A DNA stretch of 9,392 bases from Pseudomonadota bacterium (GTDB taxonomy: Bacteria; Pseudomonadota; Alphaproteobacteria; Caulobacterales; Caulobacteraceae): the NCBI GenBank assembly GCA_023428785.1, contig JAEYWU010000143.1, forward strand, positions 1 to 9,392. The letters are read 5' to 3'. Below the pieces are notes generated by a model. The model saw only the letters and a list, made by a program, of their open reading frames with translations, searched no databases and had not been told where the DNA came from. Made by a program: the position numbers and the translations under genes. Numbering within the stretch: the stretch's first letter is position 1; the number at the start of each line of letters is the position of its first letter. Shown here in pieces: positions 6,060 through 9,392 of the stretch.

Positions 6060-9000
6060 ATGCGTATCCAGCTTGCGGCGGCCGTCGCGCTCGCCCCGCT
6101 GATGATGGCCTCTGGAGCCGCCGCTCAGGTGGTTATTTCCAACGAGCGCACCACGCCGATCACGACGGCGACCGCCAATAACGGCTCGCCAGATTCGATT
6201 CAGATCGGCAATGGCGGCGTGATCCGTATCGGCACCGGTGTCGCCGTAACCGTCAACTCCAGCAATAACGTCTCCATCTCAACCGCTGGCCGCATTCTCA
6301 TGGAGAGCGCTGCAGACGGCGCCACCGGCATTCTGATCAACGGCGGCAATACGACGGACATCACCAACGCCGGCCAGATCTCCGTCACCGATGGCTATGA
6401 GGCCACGGACACAGATGGCGACGGCGACCTGGATGGCGCCTTCGCGACTGGCACGGGCCGGTTCGGGATCCGCACCGTCGGACCGGGTGCGGTCGAAGGC
6501 GACATCACCTCGACCGGCTCGATCATCGTCGAAGGCAACCAGTCGGCGGGCATCTCGCTTGAAGCAGACCTGATCGGCAACCTGATCAATACTGGCTCGA
6601 TCAATGTCGTAGGCACTGACAACTTCGGCATCCGGGTCGCAGGCGACGTTGACGGGGACATCTACGCCGGCGGCACCATCACCGCCGCAGGCGAAAACAC
6701 CGTCGGCGTGGGCGTCGAGGGCGACATCACGGGACGCTTCACTCTCGGCGGCACCGTCACCTCGACCGGCTATCGCTACACCAGCAACCTCAGCCAGGCT
6801 CAGATCGACGACCTTGACGCCGATGACCTGCTGCAGGGCGGCCCGGCCGTGAGCATTGGCGGCAATGTGACGGGCGGCGTGGTGTTCGACACTGTCTATA
6901 TCGACGATCCGAACGATACGGACGACGACGACGACGGGATCCTGGACACCGAGGACACAGACAGCAACGACAACGGCGTGCCGGACGCCAACGAGCGGAC
7001 CGCGAACGTGGTCTCGTACGGCGCCGCCCCGGCGGTGCAGGTCGGCTCGCTGAGCCAGGACATCACCCTTGGCGTGGCCGGGACCGGCGACGACGCCTAC
7101 GGCTTCATCAACCGGGGCTCCATCCTCGGCGCCGGCATCTACGAAGGTGTCTCGGCCACCGGCCTGCGGATCGGCCTGGAAGGCGGCATGGGCGTCGTCA
7201 TCGACGGCGGTCTCTACAACAGCGGCACGATCACTGCGACCAGCCTGGAAGGCGATTCGACCGGCATCATTCTCGACGCCGGCGCCGACGTCTCCCAGTT
7301 CGTCAATGACGGCACGGTCCGCGGCATCTCGACCGGCGATTCGGCCTTCGAGGCGATCGGTCTCGATATCCGCGCCGGCGCCCAGATGCCGACGCTGCTG
7401 AACGACGGTGCCGTCCAGGCTCTGTCCACCGGCGAGAACGGCAATGCCTACGCGGTGCGTGACGCCTCGGGCACCCTGACCACCCTCACCAACCGGGGCT
7501 TCATCGAGGCCTATGTCCGGGCCACCGACGATGCGGACGACGCCGACGACGACAACACCGACGCCGGCGACGAGGTCATCACCGGCCGCGCCGTGGCCAT
7601 CGACGTCAGCGCCAACACCACCGGGGTCACCCTGATCCAGGAGGGCATCAACGACGGCGATGACCTCGCTGATGGGGTCGCCGATGCGGACGCCGACGGC
7701 GACGGCGTGGACGACGACCAGGAGCCGATCATCGCCGGCGACATCCTGCTCGGCTCTGGCGACGATGTGGTCGAGATTCGCAACGGTATGGTCAATGGCA
7801 TGATCGAGTTCGGCCTGGGCGCCGACTCGTTCCTGATCGCCGGCGGGTCGGAAGTGCGCGGCGTCCTGACCGACACCGACGGCATCCTGGACATCACGAT
7901 TACCGACGGCGTGCTGGACGCGCGCCAGACCTCGGTCCTGACGATTTCCAATCTGAACGTGGCCACCGACGGGAATCTGATCGTCACCATCGATCCGGTG
8001 ACCGGCACGACTGGCGGCTTCAATGTGACCGGCACGGCCGATTTCGCTACCGGAGCAGGCCTGGGCGTGCGGTTCACCTCGCTCCTCGACGACCCGACGC
8101 GCTACGTGGTCATCCAGGCCGGCACCCTGACGGCGGGCACGCTGGACCAGACCCGGATCCAGGAAAACTCGCCCTACATGTATGTGGTGAGCGCCGGGGT
8201 CGATAACGTCCTGAACCAGGTCTATGTGGATGCGCGCCAGCGCACCTCATCGGAGTTCGGCTTCATCTCGTCGGAATCGGCGGCGTACGGCGCCTTCTAC
8301 GAGGCCCTGGCGGGTGACGAGGAACTGCTGGCCGCCTTCCTGTCGCAGACGGGCCGCGACGGCTTCTTCGACATGTACGAGCAGATGCTTCCCGACCATT
8401 CGGGCGGCGCCCTGATCTCGCTGGCCAGCGGCGTCGACGCCGTGACCCGCGGCCTGTCGGGCCGTGGCTTCCCGGCCGCCGAAGGCGAGACCAGCGCCTG
8501 GCTGCAGGAGATCAACTTCTACGCCGACCAAGAACGCGGTGAGGCCTATGGCTTCCGCTCGGAAGGCTTCGGCTTCGCGGGCGGTGTTGAACGCGGCACC
8601 GGCTTCGGCGCCTTGGGCCTGTCGTTCGCCCTCACCTCCTCGGACCTCGAAGATCCGGAATCGGAGGCCGAGGAAATCCTCAGCGCCCAGCTTCTGGAGC
8701 TCGGCCTGTACTGGCGAGCCCAGGGTCAGCACTGGAACGTGTGGGCCCGTGGCGCCGGCGGCTTCGCCAGCTTCGACAGCGTCCGGCAGCTGATCGCCCC
8801 GGGCATCAACCGCCGTAATGAATCCGACTGGAACGGCTACAGCCTCGCGCTCGCCGCCGGGGCCGCCTACGAGTACCGCACCGGCCGCTGGAGCATTCGC
8901 CCCGAGGCGGTCGTCGAGTACTTCAGCCTGAACGAGGACGGCCACGAGGAATCGGGCGGCGGCGACGGCTTCGACCTCGGCTTCGAGGACCGCAGCGGCC

Positions 9001-9311
9001 ACATCTTCTCTTCGACGGTCGGCGTGACGATTGGCGCGGGGTTCGGCGAGAACCAGTGGCTGCGCCCGGAAATCCGCCTCGGCTGGCGTCAGATCTTCTC
9101 GCACGACCCGGGCGTGACCACGGCCCGCTTCCTGTCGACGGGCACCCCGTTCGACCTGGACGGCAACAACCTGGAAGGTGGCGGCCCGGTCGTGGGCTTC
9201 CGCCTGAACCTGGGCAACGAGCTTGGCTTCCTCGCCATCGAGGGCGACGCCGAGCTGCTCGAGAACTACGTCCGCTACGCCCTGCTCCTGCGGGCCAGCT
9301 TCAAGTTCTGA
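6060..9311 (+). CDS. Type Va autotransporter with beta-helix passenger
   Basis: Predicted 1083-residue surface protein. The ATG at 6060 (AGGGG 9 bases upstream) is preferred to the adjacent TTG at 6057. Residues 1-22 are a signal peptide (LAPLMMASGAAA, then QVV). The passenger, about 23-795, is a long run of Gly/Thr/Ile/Asn-rich beta-solenoid repeats (for example DITSTGSIIVEGNQSAGISL). It is interrupted by four aspartate-rich islands at about 116-127, 282-311, 488-505 and 530-555, with EF-hand-like or thrombospondin-3-like loops such as DTDGDGDLDG. A GSGDDVVEIRNG segment at about 566 resembles RTX-type calcium-binding repeats. Residues 810-1083 match the length of an autotransporter beta-barrel, with alternating strands and the final Phe (ASFKF) required for outer-membrane insertion. 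Likely roles are adhesion or surface structure; no protease or lipase motif is visible. It is a single-gene unit with its own terminator. Confidence 0.93.
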   Translation: MRIQLAAAVALAPLMMASGAAAQVVISNERTTPITTATANNGSPDSIQIGNGGVIRIGTGVAVTVNSSNNVSISTAGRILMESAADGATGILINGGNTTDITNAGQISVTDGYEATDTDGDGDLDGAFATGTGRFGIRTVGPGAVEGDITSTGSIIVEGNQSAGISLEADLIGNLINTGSINVVGTDNFGIRVAGDVDGDIYAGGTITAAGENTVGVGVEGDITGRFTLGGTVTSTGYRYTSNLSQAQIDDLDADDLLQGGPAVSIGGNVTGGVVFDTVYIDDPNDTDDDDDGILDTEDTDSNDNGVPDANERTANVVSYGAAPAVQVGSLSQDITLGVAGTGDDAYGFINRGSILGAGIYEGVSATGLRIGLEGGMGVVIDGGLYNSGTITATSLEGDSTGIILDAGADVSQFVNDGTVRGISTGDSAFEAIGLDIRAGAQMPTLLNDGAVQALSTGENGNAYAVRDASGTLTTLTNRGFIEAYVRATDDADDADDDNTDAGDEVITGRAVAIDVSANTTGVTLIQEGINDGDDLADGVADADADGDGVDDDQEPIIAGDILLGSGDDVVEIRNGMVNGMIEFGLGADSFLIAGGSEVRGVLTDTDGILDITITDGVLDARQTSVLTISNLNVATDGNLIVTIDPVTGTTGGFNVTGTADFATGAGLGVRFTSLLDDPTRYVVIQAGTLTAGTLDQTRIQENSPYMYVVSAGVDNVLNQVYVDARQRTSSEFGFISSESAAYGAFYEALAGDEELLAAFLSQTGRDGFFDMYEQMLPDHSGGALISLASGVDAVTRGLSGRGFPAAEGETSAWLQEINFYADQERGEAYGFRSEGFGFAGGVERGTGFGALGLSFALTSSDLEDPESEAEEILSAQLLELGLYWRAQGQHWNVWARGAGGFASFDSVRQLIAPGINRRNESDWNGYSLALAAGAAYEYRTGRWSIRPEAVVEYFSLNEDGHEESGGGDGFDLGFEDRSGHIFSSTVGVTIGAGFGENQWLRPEIRLGWRQIFSHDPGVTTARFLSTGTPFDLDGNNLEGGGPVVGFRLNLGNELGFLAIEGDAELLENYVRYALLLRASFKF

Positions 9312-9337
9312 TCCAGCCGGATCGACGCAAACGAAAA

Positions 9338-9370
9338 GGGCCGCCGGGAAACCGGCGGCCCGTTTTTTTT
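9338..9370 (+). terminator. Rho-independent terminator of the autotransporter gene
   Basis: A perfect 10-bp GC stem (GGGCCGCCGG at 9338-9347 with CCGGCGGCCC at 9352-9361) is closed by a GAAA tetraloop and followed by G and eight T residues (9363-9370). It begins 26 bases after the autotransporter stop codon. The four A residues before the stem (9334-9337) would give only a short U-run on the other strand, so it works mainly for plus-strand transcription. Confidence 0.95.
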
Positions 9371-9392
9371 GATGGGGGGGTTCTTAGCAGGG

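Noticed and set aside
5834..6181. Plus-strand open frame of 115 codons bridging the divergent intergenic region
   Set aside because: It overlaps the start regions of both flanking genes and has low-complexity content without a recognisable fold.
8247..9104. Minus-strand open frame opposite the autotransporter barrel
   Set aside because: It is antisense to the strongly supported beta-barrel domain, with biased composition and no domain.

Overview
The window is GC-rich, densely coded bacterial DNA. Its content (an autotransporter ending in phenylalanine, a Sel1-type lipoprotein, alphaproteobacterial codon use, a tRNA-Asp without an encoded CCA) suggests an alphaproteobacterium, most likely Caulobacterales such as Brevundimonas. 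That placement is an inference from gene style; nothing here fixes the genus.

Layout. A tRNA-Asp(GTC) lies at the left end (59-132). Two plus-strand envelope genes follow in tight succession: a Sel1-repeat lipoprotein (311-1789) and a secreted right-handed beta-helix protein (1801-3270). A minus-strand cluster then converges on them, read from right to left: an SPFH/band-7 membrane protein (5873-4998), a 56-residue ribbon-helix-helix DNA-binding protein starting 2 bases after it (4995-4825), a GT4-type glycosyltransferase (4736-3492), and a small exported peptide (3435-3274). A 186-base divergent intergenic region separates this cluster from a large plus-strand autotransporter (6060-9311), which is closed by a strong intrinsic terminator (9338-9370).

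How it fits together. Nearly all the proteins concern the cell envelope: a lipid-anchored TPR-like protein with a beta-helix partner, an inner-membrane SPFH scaffold, a sugar transferase and an outer-membrane autotransporter. The most system-like element is the SPFH gene coupled to a tiny ribbon-helix-helix regulator. A perfect 18-bp palindrome sits across the predicted -10 box of their promoter, which suggests that the small protein represses its own operon.

Other points of note are a stretch inside the Sel1 gene where the reading frame seems to have shifted and shifted back (about 968-1010), four aspartate-rich, calcium-loop-like islands in the autotransporter passenger, and a structured leader in front of the autotransporter. 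Bases 1-58 and 136-310 hold no gene I can support. Bases 9371-9392 show nothing.
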